From Clavaria fumosa (Eukaryota; Basidiomycota; Agaricomycetes; Agaricales; Clavariaceae), in assembly GCA_951802425.1 (NCBI GenBank), contig OX637797.1, positions 2,604,001 to 2,668,000 of the forward strand: a DNA stretch of 64,000 bases, given 5' to 3'. Numbering within the stretch: position 1 is the first letter of the stretch; each line of letters opens with the position of its first letter. Made by a program: the position numbers and the translations under genes. This document shows, one piece after another, positions 1 through 11,546 of this stretch. The notes below the pieces were generated by a model. The model saw nothing but the letters and a program-made list of their open reading frames with translations. It made no database searches and was not told the DNA's origin.

Positions 1-1020
1 TGGAGTGGCCCCTCGACATGGCGCGTTGTTGGACCATTGCAAAACTATCGCTCTCTTTCGTATTCAGATCGACGCCTGGCAGATGAGCATTTGTGGCTTC
101 GTGAACGAGAACATCTGCATCTGTCGCTAGCGTCGCGATCGCCGATGGATCGTATGTATCACCTAGAATGACAATTTTCCGCCCTGGCCTACGAGCGGGG
201 CCGCGGAGTATCGTCCCGTCGGAGAGCTCGACAACTTCCCCTTGTTGTAGTCGGCTCAAGACGGATGCATGCGAATTAGTTCGACGGATGTCGGCGAGAT
301 AAAGGTTGGGGTTCATTTTTCCTGGCAAAGAAGATTCCTGAATCACATAGCCGATACAAGGTACTGAGTGCAGGATAGGCGCCGCTGAGACAGACACACG
401 AGCGTCCCTGAATATGTCTGGCCAGACTCCATTGACTTGACAAATGTCTCTGCCCGTTGGAAGTTCAGCGGCACGGAGAGGAAGATCCGTCAAATCTCCC
501 TCAGGGTCTGAAGGCAGCCGTAACTCGTGTACGACATAAGAGTCACCAAGGAGGGTATGCGTATATTTGAGACTGGACCGAATGTACGCCCGAGTCCCAA
601 GCGGGCCGTATATTTCGAGAGGCTGAGGTGGGCTTAAGCAATCGAGGAGGTGGTCTGGAACACGACTGACCGCCACATTTTGAGTAGGAACATTTATTGC
701 TCTCGGATCAATGACATCTTCAGCAGTACCGCCTGCACCATTGAGGCGACTGGCCATCAAAGGCACGAGGCCAAAGATATGATCACCTTGAATATCAGTG
801 AGCTGAGGATGAAAATTGTTCTCAAAAGCTGACCGTGTGTATGAGTTAAAAAGATTTTCTTTATTTTTCCCATCCTGACTCTGCTCTTCTGAATCTGGTT
901 TTGCGTACCTTCCCCACAGTCAAACAACCACACTTCTCCGACTACTCCCAGAGCAAGAGATGAATGGTTTCTCGTGGAGGATGGTTGTGCAGACGCCGTC
1001 CCAAGGAAAACGATATTCAT
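1..1020 (-). CDS. tRNase Z (ELAC-type), 3' end missing at window edge
   Basis: Short-form ribonuclease Z, a zinc metallo-beta-lactamase endonuclease that removes 3' trailers from tRNA precursors. The start is the ATG at 1018-1020; the GTG just upstream is not needed. The N-terminus has the conserved [10 protein letters not shown] and FDCGEGTQ blocks. The metal motif THTHGDH is interrupted by a 47-nt intron at 787-833. After it the frame stays open to base 1, through the block [16 protein letters not shown], a GDT motif, an HEAT motif and a GHS just before the edge. All are landmarks of the tRNase Z fold. The remaining C-terminus lies outside the window. About 320 residues are visible, so it looks like the ELAC1/short type rather than the long ELAC2 type, though an upstream half cannot be excluded. 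It is divergent from the RhoGEF at 1271, with 250 bp between starts. Confidence 0.92.
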
Positions 1021-1270
1021 CACGGGTAGGGACTTGGAGATATGGATGAACGATCTGCGGTCGATCTGCGGTGTACCGCTGTTGCCTTATTTGATTGTTT
1101 CGGTTTGCTTGGCCGACGAAATCGCGTCCAGGTCACATGAGTGACGCGATGTGAGCGCGATCACGTGATGTTCATGGCCTTGTAGCTTTCCGGTGAACAC
1201 TGAAACAGACCTCCGTGCTTAACTTACAATAACCTTCAGGACCGTCCTTGACCACCGCCCTTCGTAAACA
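1021..1270. promoter_or_regulatory. Divergent promoter region tRNase Z / RhoGEF
   Basis: This 250-bp gap lies between two divergent start codons. It holds a perfect TCACGTGA palindrome (E-box) at 1161-1168. The same palindrome recurs in other intergenic regions of this window. Which of the two genes it serves is not visible. Confidence 0.4.
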
Positions 1271-4200
1271 ATGAGCGCTACTCCAAGAAGAACTATTCCA
1301 CTGGCGTGTGGCGACGGCTCTGATCGACCATGTATGAGTGTCCCATCTAGGACGAAACGAGTCTTCCTTTGCGGAGTTGTGGTTGAAGGGTCAGAACAGG
1401 GAAAGAGGCTACCCCAAGGTGTGCAAATTTGTTAACGCATGCCGGGATTTCTCATATTGATGGTTTCTATGAGATGTGGAGAAACTCGTTAAGTCCCTTG
1501 GCACACGACTCAGCTCAAGACTCGAAGATGGATTCCTTCCATCAAGTCTCGAGCCATCAGCTATCGATGGTGCAGAAGCCGTAAGTCTTGTAGTACCTCT
1601 GAGGCAGGCACTCAGGGCCCTTTAAATGCTCCTTTACTCACCCAAAGCTCTCCTACGTCAAACTAATCCCTGGTTGCCAATAGGATCAGCCGCATCAGCG
1701 AAAGCGAGCTATGACAGACACTTCTGCTCTTGTAGATGTTATCAATGAACTCGTCAATACAGAACGGTCTTACGTTAAACGCCTCCGGATACTCAAGCAC
1801 GACTATGCAGATCCGCTTCGCCAATTTGCCCGCAACAAGAGCACCGCTATCCTCCCTTCGTACGAAGCCAAGATCCTCTTTGGCAATATCGATAGCCTCC
1901 TACCTGTCAATGAGGCTTTTCTAACTGATCTTGAGAAGATGATTGCGCCCAATGGGTCGAAACATATAGGAGGTGTAGGCGATGTCACTCTTAAGCATTT
2001 CAAACAATTGCGAGGTTTTGAGCACTATAAACATTACTACGCAAAACGAGAAGAGGCCCAGGCTATCTTTGAACGCGAAACAAAGAAATCCTCCAGTTTC
2101 TCTGCGTACATAGATGTACGTTCGCGATTTGCCTTCCATGTGTATTGTTTCTCATGATGTTGGTAGCGTATCAAATACTCATCAGCCGATGCGCGAAACC
2201 GTGTTGGCCTTCGAGAACTTCTGATGGACCCTGTGCAACGAATACCACGATACACCATGATGTTCCGCACGATGGTCAAGCACATGGCTCTGGTCGATCC
2301 ACAGCGAGCCAAGCTCATCGAGGCAGATGACATTGCTAGCAAGATCGCTCTTGCAGAGACAGACGAAGAAACGAAGCGAGCGGCCACTATGTATTGTCTC
2401 AGTGCAACGGTGGACGGTTTCCCCCCCGGTCTCATTTCCAACTCGCGCCGATTCATCGACTGTATCGACGTGGAAGATGTTGACGTTCCAACACCTTCTG
2501 GGCAAAGCTCTTCCAGCGCATCAGCAGGACAGTTGCATTGTACACTTTTCCTGTTCGATGACAAACTGGTGATAGCGAAGCGCCCTGGGAACGGAGAGAA
2601 GGCAGGGAGAACTCTTGCTGGTTTGGACGAGATGGAGAAAGTGACTAAGGCTGGTGGCCTACCACATGGAATGAAGAAGAGCGGTATGAGTTGTAAAGGT
2701 GTGGTGGACATCACCGACATCACGGCAACCGATGTTGGCGGTGCAGGTGCGTCGTCGGTGTTCAAATGCCGACGTACGACGCTGACGCATTATCTCTAGA
2801 CATACATGTTTACCTAGAAAACCCACCACAAGACCAGAGCGAACGATGGAATGGTCGTCCCTTCCGGTCGCTGGCTGTCGTTCAACCTCCTGCGCCGGTT
2901 AATCTTGATCCTGTCAGGACAGAAGCAGAAAAGAAGCGCTTTTTGGAGAACCTGTGGATAGTCCAGGCAAGGTTTCGAGCCAAAGCTGGTCAGTCTGTGG
3001 TACTGCAGGACGAAGAACGAGAATTAGAGGCCAAGGGTGGAAGAATCACTTTGGCGCGCACCTATTACAATGTATACCAGCGAACAGCATTTCTCAAGGA
3101 GTCCAGGAAGGTCAGACAGGAATGATTCGATTCTTGTAGGTGTTTCTGACTTGTCACATGCAGACTAAGATTGTGGTCCATGTCGATGCATTGGGTACGG
3201 CAGATCCGATTCCCTTCGGCGTCGCGGGTCCTCCATACGTCGTTGTACGAGTGCAGCCGATGGCGGGCGAGCTGTCGCGCTATACTGTTACTTCAAGGGA
3301 TGTCAACGACGAAGGCGAAGAGGATATTGTGCAAACTTCAAGGGTACCTGCAAGAATTGTTGAAACAAGTAAGTGACTAGAACATGAGAGATCCGCGAAA
3401 TTGAAACGCCTGTAGTACATCAATATGGCCTGTTCAAGTTCCGCACAGGCAAAAGCTCGATGCCTTCCACACCCACTATGACTACACGATCTAGAGCAGC
3501 TATATTTGGTTTAGAAGCGATATCTCGCAACCTCTTCAACGCTCGATTGGGAACGTCCAAAGTAGACTTCTTCGGAGGTTCTGTCAACAGCCACCGTCGC
3601 TCGAAGTCCGCTGGTAGTCGATCTTCCGTGTATACGCAGAGCACTTCTACTGGAGATGGAAGCTTGGCTGTCTTCTCCCATCAATCCGATGCCACCACGT
3701 CTGTAACCACAGTCTCTGACGACGAATTCTTCGCTTCGAGGTCTACTATGTCGACGAAATCGATGAAGCCGAAGAAATTGTCGAAACGCAAGGCGCCTGA
3801 GTCTGATACTGAGGTTTCACCTCGACTAAACCGCGCGTTATATCAAACAAGGAGCAGCACTGATATTGAGTACAGCGACTGTGATGAGGACGATGAGACG
3901 ACGGTGGAAAATCGCTATGCGGATCAATCTGAGTGGGACTTGGCGAAACGACTTGAGTTAGCCCGCAAGAACAGCCAGAACCAACGAGGGAAACCGGTTC
4001 CTCCTCTGCCTATCGAAGCGCGTAAGGAAGATACAATCTACGAAGGTGAGAAACGTGCCGAGGTTTCCGAAAGTGCAAGTCTGAGGTTTCCAATTAGAGA
4101 AGCCGCCTAGCCCTATCCGGACCCCGTCTCGACCGTCTAGAGAGGGTAACCGGTCCCTTACTCCAAGAGCCCACTCGCCTTCTCACCATGCTCGTTCCCG

Positions 4201-5739
4201 CTCGGACCAAATCAGCGATCGGCCGACGGCTGGGTCACGTCGTCCGTCTCCTGCGCCGCGGGAATCGCCTAAACTTCCTGAGCTTCCTCTCGAGGACGAC
4301 GACCCATCTGCAGATGCAAATCCCTCGACGTCTTCGCAGAATCTTGTCACACCACCCCGACGCGAGACAGAAACATCTATTCCCCGAAGTAAAAGGCTGC
4401 CATTCATTCCAACAGGGAACGCCGAAACGACACCGAAAGCTACTATTCCGAATGCCGTTGCCCCGCCTCAGCCATGCAGTGTGGAACCACTGTCGATCAA
4501 GAAGAAGACATCTGTTCGCTCAAGCGTAACGACGACTCCGAGTCCGGGACGAAAAGGTCATACTCGACATTCCTCTTTGGTGAGGTCATCGACACGACGA
4601 GTCTCACCGCAGTCCAAACAAGCGCGAGGGAGAAATTTGTTGAGTGACTTGAGTTCCACCGTCAATATAGACCGGGCAATCCACCTGGCTCAAACCACGA
4701 AAGAAGATGTAGGATCTCCTAGACATAAGCAATGAACCTCTTCCTCATCTTCATGGCCAGGTCGAATCTTCGCATCGTGCCGTCAAACGAATCAAGATCG
4801 AACTGGAAGAATTGCGATCAGAATCCAGTACAGATCATGAGAGCCCCAAGCAAGTTACTCCTAGCAAGGGGTCAACGCGTTCGCCGCCGCTCTCTACTGC
4901 CGCAATGGTACGCTGCTCCTTCGTGGCTGCCTAGGTAGACTAACGGTAGTTTTAGACTCGTGCTGCTCAGGAGCGCATGGAGGAGATGCGACAGCTCATC
5001 CAACAACGTCAGGGAGAACATACACCTCAGATGCGTCCTCGGGGCTGGTCAACTACTTCAATCCCACGCGGTCCAATGGATAGTCGTCTCGACACCCTCG
5101 ATAGCGCGGTGTCTGATGCGGAAAAGGAGTTAACACGAGCGCTATCATCCTATGAATCCTTACAACAGGATCTTAGACAAGTAGCGGTCGCGTACAAGGA
5201 GGTCGGTCAAAATTCCAGTTTAATTATCGAAACTGGCGAAACCAATTTGAATTACTCAGAGGACGATGGAGTTGGAAAAGACCAAAATTGAGCTCCGCAA
5301 TGCCAAACGCCAGTGCGAACTGGTCAAGAGTCTCCTCGCCGATGCTACGAAAGAGAAGGAAATTTTGTTTGAGGTATGCTGATTGGTTCCGGTGATGAAG
5401 CAGTGCTGATCAGTGGCTGCAAAGGCTTTTAATGAGGAGCTCGATGGAATGTATAACGACGCCAATTTACCCGAAGACGAGGCATGGGCTGCGATATCCA
5501 AGGATTTGCGCCAAACTAAAGAATCTAGAAATGCATTGACAAAGGAAAATTCGTACGTCGTGGATACCACATTACATGACCGTGACTGAAGCAATGACCA
5601 CAGGCAATTAAAGAGAAACCTTGCAGAATCAGAAATGCAGAAGGAAGAGTAAGTTGTACCTGCTTTCCCTATTAATGTGCCTAGAGCTGATTTTTCCAGG
5701 TGGGGGGCTCTACTGCGAACTCATGGCTTGATACCCTGA
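1271..5739 (+). CDS. Dbl-family Rho guanine nucleotide exchange factor (DH-PH, long tail)
   Basis: RhoGEF that would load GTP on a Rho/Cdc42-type GTPase during polarity or septation. Exons read as 1271-1418, 1474-1580, 1684-2115, 2167-2746, 2800-3110 and 3164 onward, all joining in frame with 50-100 nt introns. The DH domain begins with VINELVNTERSYVKRL (near 1740) and ends with the helix LLMDPVQRIPRY (near 2220). A PH-like region follows, with strands around LFLFDDKLVIAKR and a second half after the intron at 2747-2799. The rest is low-complexity Ser/Arg/Pro sequence, then a coiled-coil tail (near 4980-5640) ending WGALLRTHGLIP. The DH variant resembles the fungal Bud3-like group, but I cannot assign it firmly. 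It is convergent with a second RhoGEF ending at 6020. The 280-bp gap between them holds only 3' UTR-like sequence. Confidence 0.85.
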
Positions 5740-6019
5740 GGAAGGCAAAGAAGAAATGTATCTCCACCGATATAAGTGACATTGTACGCCACCATTGCTA
5801 GGCTGGTTGTCTGTTGTGTTCTTTTGCATTATTGTATCGACATCGCTGCGGAGCTGCATCCTCCCATGAATTCTTCGCTCTTCGATGAATAGACTACGGT
5901 TTACGGCCTTGATGGAGGCGAATCAAGATGGTCAAATAATGTGATAATACATTGTTGCAAATGCTGATACGGAGTGAAACATTTTTACACGTATAATACC
6001 GAATGAACAAAGTTACGCA

Positions 6020-9000
6020 TTAATTGCAGAATAACAATGAATTTCTCCCGTGCGATTCCTCAGTCGACAGCTCTCTGGGAATGCCCAACGATAGGGCCGA
6101 ACGTTGGTGATGGCTAGTGAGGGTTTCCTCTGCGGGAACGTCAGGAGAGCTGCGGGCTCTGCGGCGCAAGGAGCCCTTTGCCCACCACTGTTTCAGCAGG
6201 ACAGGTGTGAGGGTCGCGTTGTGGGCTAATGCTGCAAGCCGATCACGTTGTACACCAGCATCGGCCAAGTCGGTGAAAGCGGGAGCGGGCACCACGGAGA
6301 CGTCTGGAGACGGCGGGCGAGAGTAAAATAGATCTCGCACGTTCTCGATCATTGAGCGGGTACGTTTAGGCCGCGACAGCGTCTCATCGGCGAGGTCAGA
6401 ATCCACAGTCGGATGGGGCATGTCATGGACCGGCGTCGCAGGGAAGGAACCATGATTCGAGGTCCCACTCGACGTCTCCGAAGGTGGATGGGGCGATTCG
6501 ACGATCGTTCCAACACGACGATGTCCGTCAGACTGAAGGACCAGACCAGTCAGGAGAGGCCTCTCCTTGCGTCTCGGTAGGCTCAGAGACTTCGGTCGCA
6601 GCGTCGCCGACTTCGACTGTGGCACGATGGGAGCGGGTGTGGAGCCGGACTCCTTTGGGACTTTCTTGCGTGGAATGAACATGCTTTCTCGGCGTCCGAG
6701 TCTATAGAGCGACAATCCAGAAGGAGACTTCTTGATATTTGTCCGGGCATTTTTCGGTCCGCAGGTCATCTCCCCGTCGCTCAGGCCCGCTTGATATCGC
6801 GCCTGACGGCATGAATCCGAGATGACGTCCTCCAAACCACGATCCGCTCGCGAGCGTGACGCGGCAGACGAGCGTCTGACAGTGTCAGATCTGTCCAACG
6901 CTAGAGGAGCAAGCAACCCTCTCATGGACGCTGAACGACGACACGCGGCATACAACGGCGATGACTCCAATCCCGCCAAGGCATCTGACGACCCATCGAA
7001 AGCCTGGACCCACTTCGTGAGCCCAGCCGAACGAGAAGAATTTCCCCTGGTAATCTCGTCCTCGTGAGAGACGGGTCTAGCAGTCGGCAGTTGTGAATCC
7101 CGTTCAAGAGAGTCGCTTTCGGGATTGAGACAATGAGAATCAACTCGTTCGTCGAACGACAGGCTCGAGGCAGGCTCAATCGTCATGGACGAAGGGAGGG
7201 AGAAAGAAGTCTTGATGGAGGAGATCCAAAGCTCCTTCTCCCGCTGACATTTAGCACTGAGGATGAGTTGATGATCGTTGTAAGAAAGGAGAAAAGAAAA
7301 AGGTAATTTGGCTAGACATAGCCTATTATCAGCTTAGGTCAAACCCTTCAGGACGAATCACGACGCACCATCCTCATCCCGAACGTCCACAAGTTTCAAG
7401 GAAGACAAGGAAAACCAGTGTCGAGGTTCGTAGATCTTTCCCTTCAACACTTTGACGAGAATGAAATATCCGCCAGCATAGAGGAATGCTCCGAGGCATT
7501 TAGCTCTCCCGCTAACATGAGGGGCTTTGTTGGAGTGTTGGTGAACGACGTCCAACGATCCTGCTAAGAGACAGCTGCCGAGAGACGCCACAAAGGTAGG
7601 CGTCAGAAGGTGGAAGGCGCGACGGGGCGAAGAAGAGTGTGAGGCAGCCCAAGCAAGGTGTATGCGGGACGCGATCAGCGAAGATTGCATCGAAACGGTA
7701 TGACGCCGACCAGCTTCATCCACCAGCGTCGCGACGTGCCTCATTGCCTGCGCAGCGCTATCCACGACAACATTCACGTCTGGTCGACCGCCCCGTTCGG
7801 TCAGTGACCGATCCGACAAGGCTACTTTTGCTTTGAGCTGCTCCAGAAGCAACGGGTATCTGCATATCCTCTGTATGGGCTTAATCAGATAGCCCATGAG
7901 GCCAAGTCGCGACTCGTTTGGCCTTTTCGGAGTCGCGGGAGAAGGCATAGGTGTACTGCCGACATGTGACGAAGCGAGAGAGAGATCGAGAGCAGACAAC
8001 GAATGGCTGCGCTTTTTGTGGCCAGTCCCCAGCCAGAACGTCGAGTAGCCGGCGAACTTTGTTGGAGGCTCAGGAAGGCTTTTATCACTTGCAATGGTGT
8101 CTAGAAGCGTGGGGGGATCTTTGTCCGTCTTTGGTGCTGAAGTATATTTATCGCCATTTGGCTCGAGGGATTGGAGAACGAGCGCAGATGATCGGCGCTC
8201 AAAATCATCCCACTCTTCTTGCCGCTGGATTTGAATGTTATGTAGAACGCTGGACACGTCCGAATGGTCGGAGCAGAAATCTTGGTAAACGTTGAACAAG
8301 GATGCCTGGAAAGCGACACGTTCAGCATTGAGTATTTCCCGTAGCCAATAGGAAGAACAAATCGCATCGCAGGAGACCCAAGTGAGATTTCAATACTGAC
8401 CTCGACCGCAAATTTGGTTGAGACGACACGGATAGCTTCGTTAATGCATTCGCTTGCGGGAGCTATATGCTCTGTCACCACGTCGTGGACACTTTCCGAC
8501 GCCCTCGGGTATAATGAGATACCAAGAGATGAAACAGCATCCTGAAGTTCGCAGACAAAATGTTCATGTAATTGGAGAAGTTCTCCAGCGCTACGTGCTA
8601 GTTGTTCAAGCGAGTGCGTGGAAGAAGGAGCGCAAACCCAGGAATAGGGAGTATGCGGGATTGCAGGTGTCGTAGGCAGAGCCAAGGAAGGTGCCGAAGA
8701 CATATTTGGCATTAAAGAAGGATTTCGTAAGGAAGGATTTACGGGCAGTAATTTAGCCAACTGGTGCAAATAAATCTGTCACAAGAGTTGGATTAAGTTC
8801 AAGATCAAGCACAGAGACGACGCACATCCACGAGTACCCTGAGGTCAGACAGGTAAGCCACCTCTGACGTCAGTAGTTCCATCAAAGCATGGTATCGTCT
8901 GATATCATCCTTTCTAGTCTCTGATTCCCATCCAGTGGACGATTGCGGAGGTGAAGGGTTTGGGAGCATATCGACAGACTCGCAATTACTGCAGGGCCCT

Positions 9001-9712
9001 TCGTCTTCAGTGTCCGAAAGGTCATTTGGAATGTGAAAGATGGGCCAGGAATTCAGGTCTGAATGGGGTTCAAGGGGCCATGCTGACGTGCATTCAGAGA
9101 ATAAGTGCGCATGCATGACGTTCATGGGGTTGTCTGTGCGGGGAATCCCCGAGGGGTGCATAGCAGCTAGCTGCGTCATCAGTGTAGAGAACCTCGCAAA
9201 CGATGTTGGGGGAGCCGAGGCACGCCGTCGTTGACGTTCAAGACGGGACTCATATTTGATGATGGGAGCTGGGTACGATTCAGACGGCGGCATGAGACAC
9301 GACTTCCGACAAGATGCCCTATAGGAAGACCTCAGGTGGTTCTCGTTAGGCGTTGGCGGCGTGGACTTCCACGTAGGGAGCGGTAGAGCGACGCCTGGGG
9401 GGGCATTTTGAGAGCCGCCGGCCTGCCTCCGGGGAGAAGAGCCTGAGCAACGATGGTTGATCGTGTTCGTTTTTGCTTCACTTTCCCCGTACTCCACAAT
9501 ATGATCAGAGGACGTGCTTGTGGAAGGACTAGAGCATGGTGACGCAATGATCGGAGAGAGCGGCGCGACAGAAAGAGTTAAAAGTGGCGTTAAAAGCGGC
9601 GTTTTTCGATGAACAACACGCGAGGACGACACCCCGCGATAGACAGAGTCCCTCGCGCTGAATATTGATGTACAGTTATTTACTGGGAAAGGGATAAGGT
9701 TTACTTGCGCAT
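6020..9712 (-). CDS. Second Dbl-family RhoGEF (DH-PH)
   Basis: A separate DH-PH exchange factor, not a copy of the gene at 1271. Exons fit as 9705-9712 (only MRN), 8826-9657, 8401-8775, 7369-8315 and 6020-7311, with introns of 47, 50, 85 and 57 nt. The tiny first exon is the weakest call. About 240 residues of Ser/Pro-rich sequence precede the DH domain, which starts with YHALMELLTSEVAYL and contains the signature MGYLIKPIQRICRYPLLLEQL. Loops inside the DH domain are long. The PH region includes LGAFLYAGGYFILVKVLKG and LSAKCQREKELWI, which span the last intron. The C-terminal 390 residues are Ser/Arg-rich and disordered, a likely phosphorylation and targeting region. The GTPase target cannot be read from sequence. 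Confidence 0.83.
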
Positions 9713-11181
9713 TGGCGGGAATGGTGCTTGCTCACATGAGACATCCGCAAGAGACTCTCTCTGTTGCATGCATGTCCCAGACGCGTTTGAGAGCCGCTGC
9801 ATTCAAGTTGGACGTGGTTGAGAAGGAAAGAGATAAGTGGGACGACCGACAGGGAGCGCCAGAGCGAGCGCTACGACTGAAAAAAAGATGCGTCAGCCTT
9901 GCCGTCGTGGAGCGTGTCAGAAACTCGGGCTGACGTTTGCAGTAATACAACAAACGGTATCTGCAGTTGGATTCCGACCTAGACTAGTTGTGATCGCTGG
10001 TCGCGGTGATGGCAACCAACGGAGGTTTATTTGACTTGACTGGCTGGAATGATGGGCAAGAGGAAAAAGTGGTGAGAAAAAAGGGGAGAATCTGGAAGTA
10101 TGAGTTATATAGGTAGCATAACAAGGCGGAGGTGGAGCGGAGGGAGGAGGAGGAGGAGCAAAACCCGGCGGTTGACCATGACATCTTCAGTGCGGTCATA
10201 TAATTTGTGTGTGACAGGAGGGAGGGTGTTTGTGACACAATCGCCGAGATCTGAGCGGAGATCAAACTTTCTGCACGTCGGCATCTCATGCCGAACTCAG
10301 GTCAACCCTTTCATTGAAACCAACTAGCGTGCCTAATGAGAGACCTTGTCATGTGGGTACTGAGACAAATCGGATTTCCAGTCCAAAGGGAATTTGTCAA
10401 GTCAAGTCCAATATTTATTCAATACAAACACTTCATCAAAGTCAGGCGTTTGATAGCACAGAAGAGTTTGTACACGGGGTGCCATCTTGACCGGTCTTTT
10501 TGATGGACGAGATCGGGTTTTGCAGTCTCGTGTCTAACCTTGCTTATCTCTTCAGCGCTTAAGCATCAGCAGCACCAGTTGAACGTACACCGGGTTCGCC
10601 GAGTTCACCAATTCAGCAACTGGGCGTCAACGCTAGCACGCGCTTTGACTGTTACAATAAATCGAATAGATTCATATTCAAGTGATACCGACGACGAATC
10701 AGATTAATATCAAGCAACCCGGTAAGGAGCGCCGTCGGGGTTACTAGAGCCTGAGGGAACATGGAGATCGCCAGAGGCTGTAGACGCGATACTTTGTCCC
10801 ATCAGACTCCGGGTGGAGTAGCTTAACCTTTGTACACCACAGTAACGACAGATTATAGTCGCACAGGACGGGTAGCTCCCGCGCAGAATGTGGCAGGACC
10901 TGTTCTTTCCAGCAGCGTGAAACTCAATTTGCGAACTTCTCTTCAGATCCCTTCAAGTAATTCCAGTCCGCCATGAGCGCTACCCGCCGTTATCAACTCG
11001 AAGCCAACAACGCTGCTCGGAAATGGCTCGGTATCATGAGCCAAACGACATGAGACAAACGAGAAGGCTCTCCTCAATTTGATTGTGCGCGGAGGGAGAT
11101 TTACCCACCCGCTGATCTCCGTGTGCAGGCGAGCGAAACCCTTTTTGGCCGTGTGTGCTAAGAACACGTGATCGAGCAAGC
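9713..11181. other. Long intergenic region without a convincing gene
   Basis: About 1.5 kb upstream of the minus-strand RhoGEF. Open frames here are short and lack family features or coherent splice signals. A purine run rich in GGA triplets lies at about 10126-10160. A 27-codon ATG frame at 10973 (MSATRRYQLEANN...) has no visible continuation. It probably holds the RhoGEF 5' leader and promoter. I see no RNA gene in it. Confidence 0.5.
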
Positions 11182-11541
11182 ATGTCCACGACCACATCCT
11201 CCTCATCCACCGAAAGACCCCTCTCATCGCGACCGCTGAATCTTCCGTCAGCAGACTCTTCCGATCACATAAAAGTCACTCCAGCTTTGTTGCGCTCTAT
11301 ATTTGCCTCTTCTCGCAGTCCACACGAGGAGCGTTCTATCTCACGGGTCGCGTTCTTCAGGTGTGTGTCAACTTCTTGGCTATTTTGCTAGTTATACCAT
11401 TGGATTCCAGCTGCTCATTTGTTTTAGGTTTACAGGGTTTATGTTGAGCTGCTTGTGCATTAGCATGATAGCGTCCAGAGGGAGAGGTATCAAGAATTTG
11501 AGCGTGATGTAAAGAATGCGCGTCATGTCCGTCCTGCGTGA
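11182..11541 (+). CDS. Possible small hypothetical protein (86 aa)
   Basis: A candidate two-exon gene. Exon 1 (11182-11364) opens with MSTTTSS and contains VTPALLRSIFASS and HEERSISRVAFFR. A GTGTCA donor at 11365 joins a TAG acceptor at 11463. Exon 2 (11464-11541) reads HDSVQRERYQEFERDVKNAR and ends in TGA. The charged, helical C-terminus and the stop only 5 bp from the convergent amidohydrolase stop favour a real gene. An alternative GTGTGT donor at 11361 and the lack of a recognisable family count against it. I do not recognise the product. Confidence 0.33.
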
Positions 11542-11546
11542 AGCCA

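Noticed and set aside
1021..1023. GTG upstream of the tRNase Z ATG as start
   Set aside because: The ATG at 1018-1020 gives the conserved N-terminus, and nuclear fungal genes rarely use GTG.
2037..2765. 242-codon minus-strand frame in the first RhoGEF
   Set aside because: The plus strand has the DH-PH motifs; this frame crosses an intron and has biased composition.
10943..11227. 94-codon minus-strand frame
   Set aside because: No family resemblance, no coherent exon neighbours, and it overlaps the start of a better plus-strand candidate.
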